NCBI RefSeq assembly: GCF_002865645.1
Contig: NW_020194619.1
Span: 1,648,442-1,712,441 of the forward strand
Source of the DNA: Hyaloscypha bicolor E
Taxonomy: Eukaryota; Ascomycota; Leotiomycetes; Helotiales; Hyaloscyphaceae
Length of the DNA: 64,000 nucleotides
Direction: 5' to 3'
Shown here: positions 33,377 through 45,600 of the stretch, piece by piece
Position numbering within the stretch: position 1 is the first letter of the stretch
Layout: each line of letters begins with the position of its first letter
Made by a program: the position numbers and the translations under genes
The notes under the pieces: model-generated
What the model saw: the letters and a program-made list of their open reading frames with translations, nothing else
The model's database searches: none
Told to the model about the DNA's origin: nothing

Positions 33377-36300
33377 TAATTTAAAGCTTATCTATTTCTT
33401 AATTCTATAGAGAATTTAAGTAATACCTATCTAATTAGTTTTTAATAAGTATAAATATAATATACCATAGCTATTCTTATACTAGTTAACTAATATTAGA
33501 ATAAAAGAAAGCCCTGGACTAGCTAGGCAAGCAAATAGGCTAGTAATCTTATTACTAAAGAAAATATAAAAAAGCAAGTTCCGGAATAACTAGGCAAGTT
33601 AGAAAGAGCTATAATACGAGATACTACTAATATATTACTAGAAAATAAGACAGAGCCTTTTATTAAGTCTCTTAAAAAGTCCGAGTATTCTATTAATACT
33701 TATAATAAAAGAGATACTTTCTTTTAAAAAATAGAGAAAAAAGAGAAACCTGCTTTATTAAAGGCAAAGTTCCAAGAGTTATTCCGGAACCCTAAAGCTT
33801 TATATAAGAAGATTATTAAGCTAATTCTAAAAACATATAATATTCTTGCTTATAGCAAGAATCATTATAATTAGCTAAGAGAAACTAAGTAAGTCTTATA
33901 AAAGAATAAAGCTATTATTAAGAAGCTTATTATATAGTTTACTAAAATAACTGGTTTTTTTATTCTAGAAAATAAATACTTAATTAAACTTCCTAACTTT
34001 TTTATTTTTAAAAATATAACTAAAGATAATATTACTTTTAATAATTAGTTAGTTTAGATTAAGAATAAGCTCTATAATAACTCTAATACTTATTAGATAA
34101 AAAACCTTAAGATTATTTATATATCTGGCTATATAAATAGCTATATTCTTATACTAATCTTTCCTTACCTAAATTAGAATAATTAATATATATATGAAAC
34201 TATTAGAGAATTATATACTTATCTAGAGAAACTATATAATAATCCGAATAAGAAATATAATACTTAATAAGTATTTAAGAAACTATTTATAAAAAAGAAT
34301 AGACTTTTTAGAAATTTTATATCCTATTTCTAAGATATATAATAAATAGAAATATTAATTTATAGGACTTTAAGAATAACCTAAATAATAAACTTACCTA
34401 GAAGCTCTAAAAGACTATAGCTATATACTATAATAACCCTACTATTTATATTATAAAGTTCATATAATACTATATTATAAATAACTAATAGATCTAAGCT
34501 TATTATAAAAAGAAAGACTAGGTATTCAAGAAAGCTAATAAAGGCCCGGATAAGCCAAGTTCAGGAAATATTCCTTATATAAAGCCTGCTTCTAAGACTC
34601 TAGTAATAAATAAGCCTATTATTTCAAAGCCCGGATCTTCTAATCTCAAGTACTATAACTATAATAAATTTAGGTATATATTTAGAAACTATTTAGAGCC
34701 CAAGATAAAATATATAAAGCAAGTCTTAATAGCTATACTAATAGTATTTATTATAAATAAACTATTTAAGGATATAAAATAGAGAAATAAGAACCCTTAA
34801 AAGAAGTCTTCTTTTTAGGGCCATATTATATTAATATAATAGAAATTGATTTGAGCTAGTTATTAGAAAATAAAGCATTTATATTCTCTTATATAATTAG
34901 TAATAATAAATTAGATATTAAGACTTCTTCTTTTATTAATACTAGAATAAATAAATAAACTTTTATTAATTCTAAATTTATAAGAATAATTAAATAATTC
35001 CTAGATATTAAACCTATTTAATTAATATTATCTTATAATATAAGAGAATTTAATAATAAGTAGGTTATGTTTATTACTTATTATATTAAGCTTATATTTT
35101 TAATTAATAAATAGAAAGTCCTAATATCTATACTAGTTATAGGGCTAGGTAAATATAATATAATATTAAAATAATAATAGTTTATAAATACTAGTATCCT
35201 AATTAATTACAAGAATAGAAAATTAATTTGGCTAGATAATTAGCCTAGAAAAAAGGGCTAAGATAAGGTTCTAATTATTATATATAAGAACTTGGAACCT
35301 GGAAAAGTAATTAGTATTAAGAAAATATAGATAGAAATAAAGCTTTAGCTATAGATAAGTTCTAGAGATCTTAGATTATAAAAAGAAAATTCCCTTATTC
35401 TTTTCTTAAGCCGGGCTTAGGAAGCCGTATATAATAAAAGAATTAAACTCGACTTTATAAAGAAATATAAATAGTCTTAGGAAATATAAAAGTTTTTCTT
35501 AAGCTAGAAACAGGAATATTAAAATCACACTATTTAAAGAAAAGTTATAAGAGCTAGTTAAGGCTTATAATTAATATTATAGGTATCTTACTAGCTATTT
35601 TCTAGATAAACCTATAAAAAAAAAGAACTTTTTCTTTATAATATTATTTTTCAAGATTAATAAAGAGCTAGAATTATAATAAGAGAACGAGTTTATTTTA
35701 AATAAATAATAGCCAGGAAAAATAAAGTTATAATAGCTAGTAAAAGTCTTACTAAAAGAATTTAAGAACTTTATAGATATTTTCTAAAAAGAAATATTAA
35801 ATATCTTATTCCCGTATTAGTTCTATAATTACAAGATTTAGATTAATAATCCCAAAAGCCCGAAGAGTCTAGGGTATTTCCTGCTTTATTAATAATTAAT
35901 TTATAAGCTATAAGAAATTAAGTATTTCCTTAAAAAGAACCTCTAATAGGGCTTTATTAAGCCAAGCTAGTTTTCTTTTATATCCCTAATTCTTTTTATA
36001 AAAAAGACTAATAGAGCTCTATAATTCTATATTAATTATTATAAGCTAAATAATTTAATACGAAAAGATTATTATCCTCTTTCTCTTATTTATAAGACTC
36101 TTATATAACTAGCTTAAGCCAAGATCTATATAAAGCTAGATATTTAGTAACTATTCTATTAGATCTAAATAAACTCAGAATTAAAAGAACTTATAATATT
36201 CCGTATAAGATATAAGGCCTATAAGTATAAAGTTTTTTAGAAGGGCCTAACTAATAGCTATATTATATATTAGAAATATATAAATAATATTCTTTTTAAT

Positions 36301-38883
36301 TACCTTAATATTTTTTATATAATTTATCTAAATAATATTCTAATTTACTCGAATAATTCCCTTAAATATAAAGACTATATATAAAAGATTCTTTAGTAGC
36401 TATAGGATATTAGCCTTTAAGTAAATATTAAGAAATTAGAGTTTAAGGTTACTTATATAAAATATCTAGGCTTTATTATCTTTATTAAGGATATTGAAAT
36501 AAATCTAGATAAAATAGTAATTATTAAAAACTAGTAACTACTAATAATAGTTAAGGAAATATAAGGCTTTCTAGGTTTTTATAATTTTTATTAGTAGTTT
36601 ATTACGAAATATAACTATTTAGTAAAGCCTTTAATAGCTTTAATATATAAAGAAATCCCGTATAAATAAACGAATTAGTATTAAAAAGGTTTTAATAAAC
36701 TAAAGTAAGCCATATTCTTAATACTAATTTTATATTATTATAACCTGAATCTTTTTATTATAATTAAAACAAATTATATTAAATAAAGTTATAGCTAGTA
36801 TTTTCTTATAATAGAACTCCTAGATAGAATTCTAGTATCTAATAGTATTTTTCTCTAAGACTTTATAATTAATAGAGCTAAACTATAATATTTATAATAA
36901 AGAAATACTTGCTATTATTTTCTTTTTAATTAAATAGTAAATAAAGCTAGAAAGCCTATAAGAGGCATTCTTTATAATTTATTTAGATTATCGAACTTTT
37001 AAGTATTTTGTAACTATAAAAAAGCTCTTAGTAAAATAAGTTTATTAGATAAAATATCTTTCTTACTATTATTTTAAGCTTATATATTAAATAAACAAGT
37101 TAAATAAATAAGCAGATGCCCTAAATAGGAAATATAAGAATATAATTACCTAGAATAAGGTAATAGTAGCCTACTAAACCCAAATTCTCTTCCTATAATA
37201 AAAGATTAATAATAATATTATATAAGATCTCTAATTAGTTCTAATTAAAGCCTTAATAAGCCCGGCTTAGGAAAAAACCTAGTATAATAATATCTAGCTT
37301 ATAAATAAGTTATTAAGCGAGAACCGAGAGTTACCGGAGTTAGAAAAGCTATAAAATAAGGCAAGAAGTAAAAAGAAAGATACTTGGGTATTATAAAATA
37401 GCCTCTTTTTATAATATAGTAAACTATTTATATTTAATAATATAATAATATCTGAAATACCCTTATATATTATTCTTATTTAAGAAATATATATATAGCT
37501 CCTAATAGGATATTTAGAATAAGCTAAGCTTTAATAGCTTCTTTAGGCCTGCTATTACTAGCCAGGCTAAAAAACAAATATTAATTAGTATAGAAATAAC
37601 TATTATATCTACTAATAATTCTATATTTCTAAAAATAAAAAGCTACGTTTCTTATATTTATTACTAGTTCCTAACTACTTCTAGTAATATATATTGGTAG
37701 ATTTCAAGAAGTATTTAGAGAATAGAAATAAGTATAATATAGTAGTAATTTTTATTAATTATCTAGGCAAGCGCTTATTATAATTTCTATTCGAGATATA
37801 GTTATAACTAAAGAGTTAATACTCTTATTTCTTATTTATATAGTTTATTAGATTAGTATTCCGGAAATTATAATATCTAATTAAAGCCCCTAGTTTATAT
37901 TAGATTTCTAAAGCAAGTTCTATAAATATATTAATATAAAGCTTAAGTTATTAATTACTAATTATTTCCAAACTAATAGCTAGATAAAGATTATTAATTA
38001 GTATTTTAACTAATAGCTATATTCCTATATAAATAATTACTAGAATAATTAGAATAAATAAATAGTAATAATTAATTAAATTAAATAGCTCTAGTTTATA
38101 AGACTATAAGCTAGTTTCCGTTTCTTATAAAAAAGGGCTATAAACCGCAGATATTATTTAATTAGAAGACTTAAATATAATTAGATATTTCAAAAAAAAA
38201 AAGCTAAATAAATAAGAGGTAAAGGCCCTAGTAATACGGCTTTATAAATTATAATAAAAGATATAAAAGAATATAATATAAGTATAAAAGTATTATATTA
38301 CTCAAGCTAATAAATACTATTAACTAGTAAACTTTAAAATAAAAAACAAGATATAAATTATTATTAAGTATTAGAAAAATAATTATTCGAGCCGCAAGCT
38401 AGCTTACTAAATAAAAGAACTATATAAGATCCTGAAATAAGTCAGATATTTCTTTAGATTTAAGCTTCCGGAATTAATAAGAATATATCTGGTTTTTTAT
38501 ATAAAAAAGCTATATAAAAACCCAAATAATTCCCTTTTCGGATAAGCGAACCCGAAGCCTTTACTATTAGAATTATAAAACAGGGAAATGAAATATAAAG
38601 TTTAAGAAGTACTAGTAGTAAAGCTATTTTATAGAAAGCTTAAATACTAAGTCTAGTAAAAAGAATAGGATTTAGATCTAGAATAATATCTAGTATTCTT
38701 ATTAAGTAATAGCTCTCTAGTTTTTTAGAACTTCTATAATAAGAACCCCGAATAACCAGGGCTATTCTAGAATCTTTTCTACTAGTTAGATTATATTAAG
38801 AATAATATATTACCGGAATTATATAATATAAACAGAAATTCTTTAAGTTATATATAAAAGGCCCCTGGCCTTTAATATATAAC

Positions 38884-39119
38884 TGTCGGTTCACCAGGAA
38901 CGTATGGCACCATTATATAGGCGTGAAAGTGCTATTTGCGTAAGGTTAGTAAAGTTGTTATTGTTTAGAAGTAAGGATCGCAATATCGTGGTATTAATAT
39001 GCGATCCCTAAATCTGCTAAGCCTAAAGGGGACTAGTCTACCGGTCGAGTCACGCCTGCGACGCGAGCTCACATGACTAGTCACATGACCAGGAAATTCG
39101 CAGTGCAGCTATTCCGACA
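38884..39119 (-). mobile_element. Undamaged solo LTR of the Copia family, inside Gypsy-2
   Basis: 236 bp with perfect tgtcgg...ccgaca ends and TSD ATAAC (38879-38883 and 39120-39124). Its reverse complement aligns to the LTRs of the Copia element at 42209-48686 (block cctttaggcttagcagattt and flanks), so it lies in minus orientation. TG, CA and CG dinucleotides are preserved, in contrast to the surrounding Gypsy-2. It lacks the internal minisatellite of the full-length element. Confidence 0.88.
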
Positions 39120-39193
39120 ATAACTTATAACTTAAAAATTTAATAGAAACTTTTAAAGTTCGGAAATAAGCTTATTTCGAAAAGAAAAGTAAT

Positions 39194-39442
39194 ATTATAG
39201 TTATTATAATATATACTACTAATAGGAATTAGACTAGAACTAGCTAGGTATTTAAAATCGGGAAGTATAAATCGAGATCACGTGTTATAACCCTGCTTAG
39301 CTAGTATATAGGCCTGTATATAGCTCGTAATTATTTAGATCCGAGATTTCTTTAAAATCCTCTTTTTTTCTTTAGCTTTAAATTATTAGAATAAAGATAA
39401 TTTAACTTTACTTTCTAGGCCCTAGATTTTATATTTATAATA
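39194..39442 (+). repeat. 3' LTR of Gypsy-2
   Basis: 249 bp; keeps atcacgtgtt and other C/G lost from the left copy, so the two LTRs were mutated unequally. Confidence 0.8.
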
Positions 39443-39561
39443 AAAATAATAAATATATAAAAAAAGTATTATAATAAAAAAATATTAATATAAAGTTTAA
39501 AATATAAATAAAGTTATATTTTATATAAAGAATATTTAATAACTCTATTTTAATATAAAGC

Positions 39562-39765
39562 TAATATTAATTTATTAGTAATATTAATTTATTAGTAATA
39601 TTAATTTATTAGTAATATTAATTTATTAGTAATATTAATTTATTAGTAATATTAATTTATTAGTAATATTAAATTTATTAGTAATATTAATTTATTAGTA
39701 ATATTAATTTATTAGTAATATTAATTTATTAGTAATATAATTTATAGTAATATTAATTATTAATA
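39562..39765. repeat. 17-bp tandem array, about 12 units
   Basis: Unit taatattaatttattag, almost identical copies, a few shortened near 39,735-39,765. The unit matches the terminus of the adjoining inverted Copia LTR (tattaatttattagtaat at 39766), so the array seems to have grown from the LTR end. Confidence 0.85.
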
Positions 39766-40400
39766 TATTAATTTATTAGTAATATATAATACTATTATAT
39801 AATATATATAAAATATTTAATATATAAATTAGTAAAATAGTTATTATTTCGAAATAAGATTATAATATATAAATATTAATATATAATTCCTAAATCTACT
39901 AAGCCTAATAAAATCTAGTTTACTAATTAAGTTATTTATAAAATAATAAGATTATATAATCTTATATTCTATATTTTATTAACTATATCTATTTATTATT
40001 TATATCCCGATTCCGAGTTCTATAACTATATATAATAACTTTAAAGAAATAGCTATACTAAATATTAGAACCTTTCTAAAAATATAAAAAATAGTATTTC
40101 TCTAATTATATACAAATTCTCTAATCCGGTCTAATATTAGAATTCTTAAATACTTCAATTATACTATATTATTTTTAAGGTTTTAATTAATATACTAAAA
40201 AGTATAACCTTTTACTTTCTTTTATTATATACTTTTCTTATATTATTTCACCTGATTTATTATATCCTGATTATTGTCTTATATCTAATTAGTATATTGT
40301 ATATATTAAATAAGCTTAAGGATATTTAATTAGCTTGAATTGTAACATATAGAATGAAGCTAGTAATTAAGTAGAATTTAATTCCTATTAAACTGAATTA
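39766..40400 (-). mobile_element. Inverted, truncated Copia fragment (LTR plus pol end)
   Basis: The reverse complement of 39766-40064 aligns to the Copia LTR (aaatctactaagcct at 39,892 mirrors aggcttagcagattt; gctatactaaata at 40,064 mirrors the LTR start). Beyond it, 40,065-40,400 aligns in reverse to the last part of the Copia interior (RNase H end and hairpin zone, 48,030-48,350), with many substitutions. The rest is lost or lies past the gap. Confidence 0.65.
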
Positions 40401-40789
40401 GATGATGAACTGAAGTAGAAATTGGTAACTTGAAGTCGTCTGCTACGGTTTATAATCACTGTTAATAGAGAAGGAGAGTGATACGTATGTAATTATTAGA
40501 ATTCTCCTCGAATTAGTATGTAATTGAGATAAGGCACTCCCTACTATAATAATTTTCGGACATGCGGATGTATAAATAGGCTCAGTAAGGGTTTGGGCAT
40601 TTCGCCCGTATCTATTGCTAATAGAGATTCGAATTGACCGCATTTATCGTGAACGCGGTATGAAGGCCCTCCGATGATGTAATAGAACTTCTAAAGCTAG
40701 GAATAGCTGCTAGGTATTGCGCCTGGGTACGGTATTTAGTAAAGAACGTAGCTACACAACTGCGATATTAGTCACTACCTCATTACCCT
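40401..40789. other. Normal-composition island before the gap
   Basis: CA/TG and CG are common here, unlike on either side. No frame with a domain. It may be an unmutated insert cut by the gap. Confidence 0.4.
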
Positions 40790-41495
40790 NNNNNNNNNNN
40801 NNNNNNNNNNNNNNNNNNNNNNNNNNNNNNNNNNNNNNNNNNNNNNNNNNNNNNNNNNNNNNNNNNNNNNNNNNNNNNNNNNNNNNNNNNNNNNNNNNNN
40901 NNNNNNNNNNNNNNNNNNNNNNNNNNNNNNNNNNNNNNNNNNNNNNNNNNNNNNNNNNNNNNNNNNNNNNNNNNNNNNNNNNNNNNNNNNNNNNNNNNNN
41001 NNNNNNNNNNNNNNNNNNNNNNNNNNNNNNNNNNNNNNNNNNNNNNNNNNNNNNNNNNNNNNNNNNNNNNNNNNNNNNNNNNNNNNNNNNNNNNNNNNNN
41101 NNNNNNNNNNNNNNNNNNNNNNNNNNNNNNNNNNNNNNNNNNNNNNNNNNNNNNNNNNNNNNNNNNNNNNNNNNNNNNNNNNNNNNNNNNNNNNNNNNNN
41201 NNNNNNNNNNNNNNNNNNNNNNNNNNNNNNNNNNNNNNNNNNNNNNNNNNNNNNNNNNNNNNNNNNNNNNNNNNNNNNNNNNNNNNNNNNNNNNNNNNNN
41301 NNNNNNNNNNNNNNNNNNNNNNNNNNNNNNNNNNNNNNNNNNNNNNNNNNNNNNNNNNNNNNNNNNNNNNNNNNNNNNNNNNNNNNNNNNNNNNNNNNNN
41401 NNNNNNNNNNNNNNNNNNNNNNNNNNNNNNNNNNNNNNNNNNNNNNNNNNNNNNNNNNNNNNNNNNNNNNNNNNNNNNNNNNNNNNNNNNNNNNN
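40790..41495. other. Assembly gap (706 N)
   Basis: Run of N. Long open frames across it are artefacts. Confidence 0.99.
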
Positions 41496-42147
41496 GATTA
41501 TTATCATAATATGATTATTATCATAATATGATTATATCATAATATTATTAATTATCATAATATCATTAATTATCATAATATCATTAATTATATCATAAAT
41601 TCTTTTATTATTATTCTTTAAATTTTCGAAATTCGATCTTTAATTTAATTGATTATAGGATTTATGGTTTTATTAAGATCATAAATAATTATAAATATTT
41701 AAAGAAGATTTAAATCTATAAGAATATATTGTTTTTTCTTATGATCAATTAGATTATTAATTTTATCCGATATATTCGATTCATCGATCATTATCTTTCT
41801 TAATATATGACTCGAAAATGATATATGTATTTTATAAAGATAAATTCAGAAATATTTTGAGAAAATATATTTTTTATAATTCCAATAATGATTATAGGAA
41901 TTTGATTTGGGTAAAGGCTTGAAATATTATTTTGATTTTCATTATATTTATATTAAGGAAAATAATAAGGACAATTAAAATAATTTCATATTATCTCTTA
42001 TGAGAATATTTTTGAGTTTATAATATTATAAAGATATTTTATTATTAAGATATATTTTTAAGGATAATTCAATTTTAATAGATCCAAAGGTTTTTTCCCA
42101 TAAAACTCTTAATACAGTATCTAGAGTTTATAATTGTTTTTCTAAAT
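41496..42147. other. AT-rich sequence without RIP signature
   Basis: Starts with a short tandem, palindromic stretch (atcataatatgattatt, to about 41,600). Very AT-rich, yet TGA, ATG, TCA and CAT are common, unlike the retroelements. No gene seen. Origin unknown. Confidence 0.5.
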
Positions 42148-42208
42148 ATAATACTATTATTAGTATAATACTATTATTAGTATAATACTATTATTAGTAT
42201 AATACTAT
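42148..42208. repeat. 17-bp tandem array at the Copia left border
   Basis: About 3.5 units of actattattagtataat running into the LTR. The last five bases (actat, 42204-42208) are the TSD. Confidence 0.75.
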
Positions 42209-42600
42209 TATTAGTATAGCTATTTCTTTAGGAGTTATATATATAGTTATGGGATATAAGATACGGGATATAAGTAATGAGATATAAGTAATAGGATATA
42301 AGTAATAGGATATAAGTAATAGGATATAAGTAATAGGATATAAGTAATAGGATATAAGAGATATAAGTAATAGGATATAAGTAATAGGATATAAGATATG
42401 AAATATAGTTATATAACCTCGCATCTTATTAGTAACTCGACTAGTAAACTAGACCCCTTTAGGCTTAGCAGATTTAGGAATTATATATTAATACTATAAT
42501 ATTATAATTCTTATTTCTAAATAATAATAACTTTACTAACTAATATAACTAGTATTTTTATACTTATATAATAATATTATATATTACTAGTAAACTAATA
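42209..42600 (+). repeat. 5' LTR of Copia, with an expanded 14-bp minisatellite
   Basis: About 42253-42405 is a run of ggatataagtaata units. The 3' LTR has fewer units, with the less mutated form ggatatgggtaatg; the solo LTR has none. The remaining LTR parts align normally. Confidence 0.8.
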
Positions 42601-45600
42601 CTAATTAGTTTATATATATAGATTAGAGAAGATTTTAGATTAGTCCTAAAAGTATTTGGTAGCCTAAGATAAATCTAGTCTATTTTATATTAAAGGAGGG
42701 AATTACTTATTAATTTTATAAAAGTATTTAGTAGCTTATAAAAAAGATATCTAGCTCTTACTAATTAATAAGTAGTTAGTTATTTAACTATTTATTTATT
42801 TAATTTCTACTATTTTTTAAAACTAACTTCTTTTAGTTCTAAAACTATTTTCTTGGAGACTATTTCTTCTACTTATATAATATTCGTATCTATAGAAATA
42901 TCTCTCCGGAATATATACCCTATATATACCCTTAAAGCTCTTTAACTACTATTTCGATTTTATTATTAAATCGAGTCCTTTAAGCTTTAGACTTTCCCGG
43001 AATTATAATATTTCACTTCCTAAATTTCTTATTATAGACGAAATATTTAAAAGCAAAATATTTACTTTAATATCTTACTAGGTATCTGGGTATCTGGTAT
43101 CTAAACCAGATATCTAGTATCTTAATAACTAGATATCTGGTATCTTAACCAGATATCTGAACTAGGTATCTGGTATCTAAATCAGGTATTTAAACCAGGT
43201 ATCTAGATATCTTTACTACTAAACTCTTTCTATAAACCTACTATAAACTACCTTACCTTTAAACTCCTCCTATTATAAAGTATATATATATATTAGAGAG
43301 AACCTAAACTCGGTTTAATATAAATACTAATAAGGGAAAGAAACTAATTAAGAAATAGGAGAATAGTATTAACCCGGTAACTATAATAAAGGCTAAACTT
43401 CAGGAATATATAATTACTAAGATATATTAGTATACCTTATATAGGAAGAGTAATAATAATCTATAGGATCTATTCTAGGATAATTTCAAAAACTTTAATA
43501 CTATAGTATATAATCTAATTAATTATATACTTATATAAAATCTTTAAACCTAACTTTAGTATAGTAATATCTATATTAAATAGAACTATAGAAACCTTAC
43601 TATTATATAATCTTTTATTAATCTTACCTAAGAAAAGACAAAGAGTATATAAAATAAAGCTAATATTATTAATAATAATTTAATTAGAACAGATCTTTTT
43701 TAGGGACCTATTATATTAGTTTATCTTATTCTAGATAGAACTAGATATAAGAGAACTAGATAATCTTAGTTAAGAAATCAAGCTATTTATTTATTTCCTC
43801 TAAATTAAGGCTATTTACTATTTCTATCTTTACTATTACTAGTATTATTACCAAACCCGAATTACTATTAATTAGTACCTATTATTTCTGCTAGGAAGCT
43901 TATTAGAGAAGTAGTAAAGATATATTCCAAAATATAGAAATATAACAGAACTAATAGTAGTTTTAATTATAAACTTATTATTTTCCTTAATATTTACTAA
44001 TATATAGAGCTCTCAGAAAAAGTACTAGTAAGAGCTTTTCCTACTATATTAAAGGAACTAGTATAAGACTACTTCTATAATAACTAGCTCTCGAGCCATA
44101 TATATAAAGAGGCCTATATAAATATCTATAGCTTCTTTAAAGGCCCTAGTTTCTATTATCGAAATTTAGATAAATGAAATACTATTACCTTAGTAATTAT
44201 AATAGTAAAGGACCCTAAAAAGACAATATTTGAGCTTATTTAAATACTAATTAATAACCTATATAAATTATAATATAGCCTTATTCCTGTTTTATAAAGT
44301 ACTAAATTTCTATATAATAAGATTATTACCTCCTATTAAGGCTTACCGGTATACTAATATATAGTCTCGGACCCTTCTAATAATCTCGGCTAGCTTATTA
44401 ATAAGCTCTAATTATTTATTATTACTTATAAGAAGAAGTAATAAATTATTATTAAAACCTATTTTACTAATTAATAATACTATTCTTAAAACCCTTTAAA
44501 TTACTATTTGTCCGGAAATTATTAATATGGACCTAGCTATAACTTTGGAACCCGTAATAACTACTTTAAGTTCTATAATTATAATAATTATACTCCGAAG
44601 TTATATTTTATATATAAGAGACCCGAATACTACTTATAGAAATATATACCGGAAGAATAAAAGGCTAAGAAGGCTCGATTTAAGAATAGAAACATTTACT
44701 AATTTAGATCCCGAAATACCTGCAATTTTAATAAATACTTTAGTAATACTTATATATAGTATATTACCGAATTTAAAGAAGAAGAGAATAATAAGAGTAA
44801 TAAGGACAAACTAGTAGATAATACTTTTAAAGCCTTACTAGCAAAAACGGATAAAGGAAAGAAATATTATTCTAATTTTTACTTTATTTCTATTAAGAGC
44901 TTCCTAGCTACTTTTATAGCCCCTATTTCTATTATTCCTATAACTAATACTCTTATAAATAACCTTACTTCTCTTTTTCTTATATACTAGATAATAGGCA
45001 AAACCTATATTTTAGAGCTTACTAAATAAATAGAGAATACCTAGACATTTATAGTTAATAGTATATTAAGATATAATACTTACTACTTTTATAGAGTTAT
45101 AATTAATACCGGAGCCTCTAGATTCTTAACTACTAGTTCTAACTAATTCCAAGCTTTATAATAGACTAATAATAGTATTAAACTTAATAAAACTACTAAA
45201 GGTTAAGTTAATATCTAGTTTAGTATTAGATCTATATTCTCTATTAGATCTATAATAATAAGAATACTAATTAGGCAAGTATAATTTTATATTATATTTA
45301 TAAAGACTTTATTTCTATTTAGTTTAGCTAATATAAATAAGCTAGGGGTCTATTTTAATAATATTACTAATTATCTTATTACTTCTAATAGATATTTTAT
45401 ATCTATAGTATAATGTTTTAGATACTCTTTCTTACTTTAGAATACTATTCTATAAAGCTTTATTTCCGAATTCTTTACTTATAGTTCCTGCTTTCTTATA
45501 AAAATCAAATTATAATATTTATATTATTATTTTGGTTATTTATCTATTAGTAAGCTCTAAAACATACTAGAATAAGTAGGCTATAATATTAATATAGAGG

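Larger units (their letters stand above)
33128..39442 (+). mobile_element. Gypsy-2: full-length RIP-degraded Ty3/Gypsy element
   Basis: LTRs of equal length (249 bp) at 33128-33376 and 39194-39442. The TSD is gaaat/aaaat (one G-to-A difference, as RIP would make). A polypurine tract cgaaaagaaaagtaa sits directly before the right LTR. Interior in order: gag zinc-knuckle relic near 34,650-34,690 (YYNYNKF…), reverse transcriptase IYLNNILIYS at about 36,322-36,351, RNase H, integrase (…ILVDFKKYLENRNKYN… near 37,690-37,740). All frames are broken by TAA/TAG. It lies in the chromodomain end of Gypsy-1. It contains a later solo LTR at 38884-39119. Confidence 0.85.

Noticed and set aside
39562..39765. 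CRISPR-like array
   Set aside because: Head-to-tail 17-bp repeats without spacers, in a eukaryotic genome; a simple satellite.
40717..41514. Long open frames across the N run on both strands
   Set aside because: They consist of N codons; an artefact of the assembly gap.
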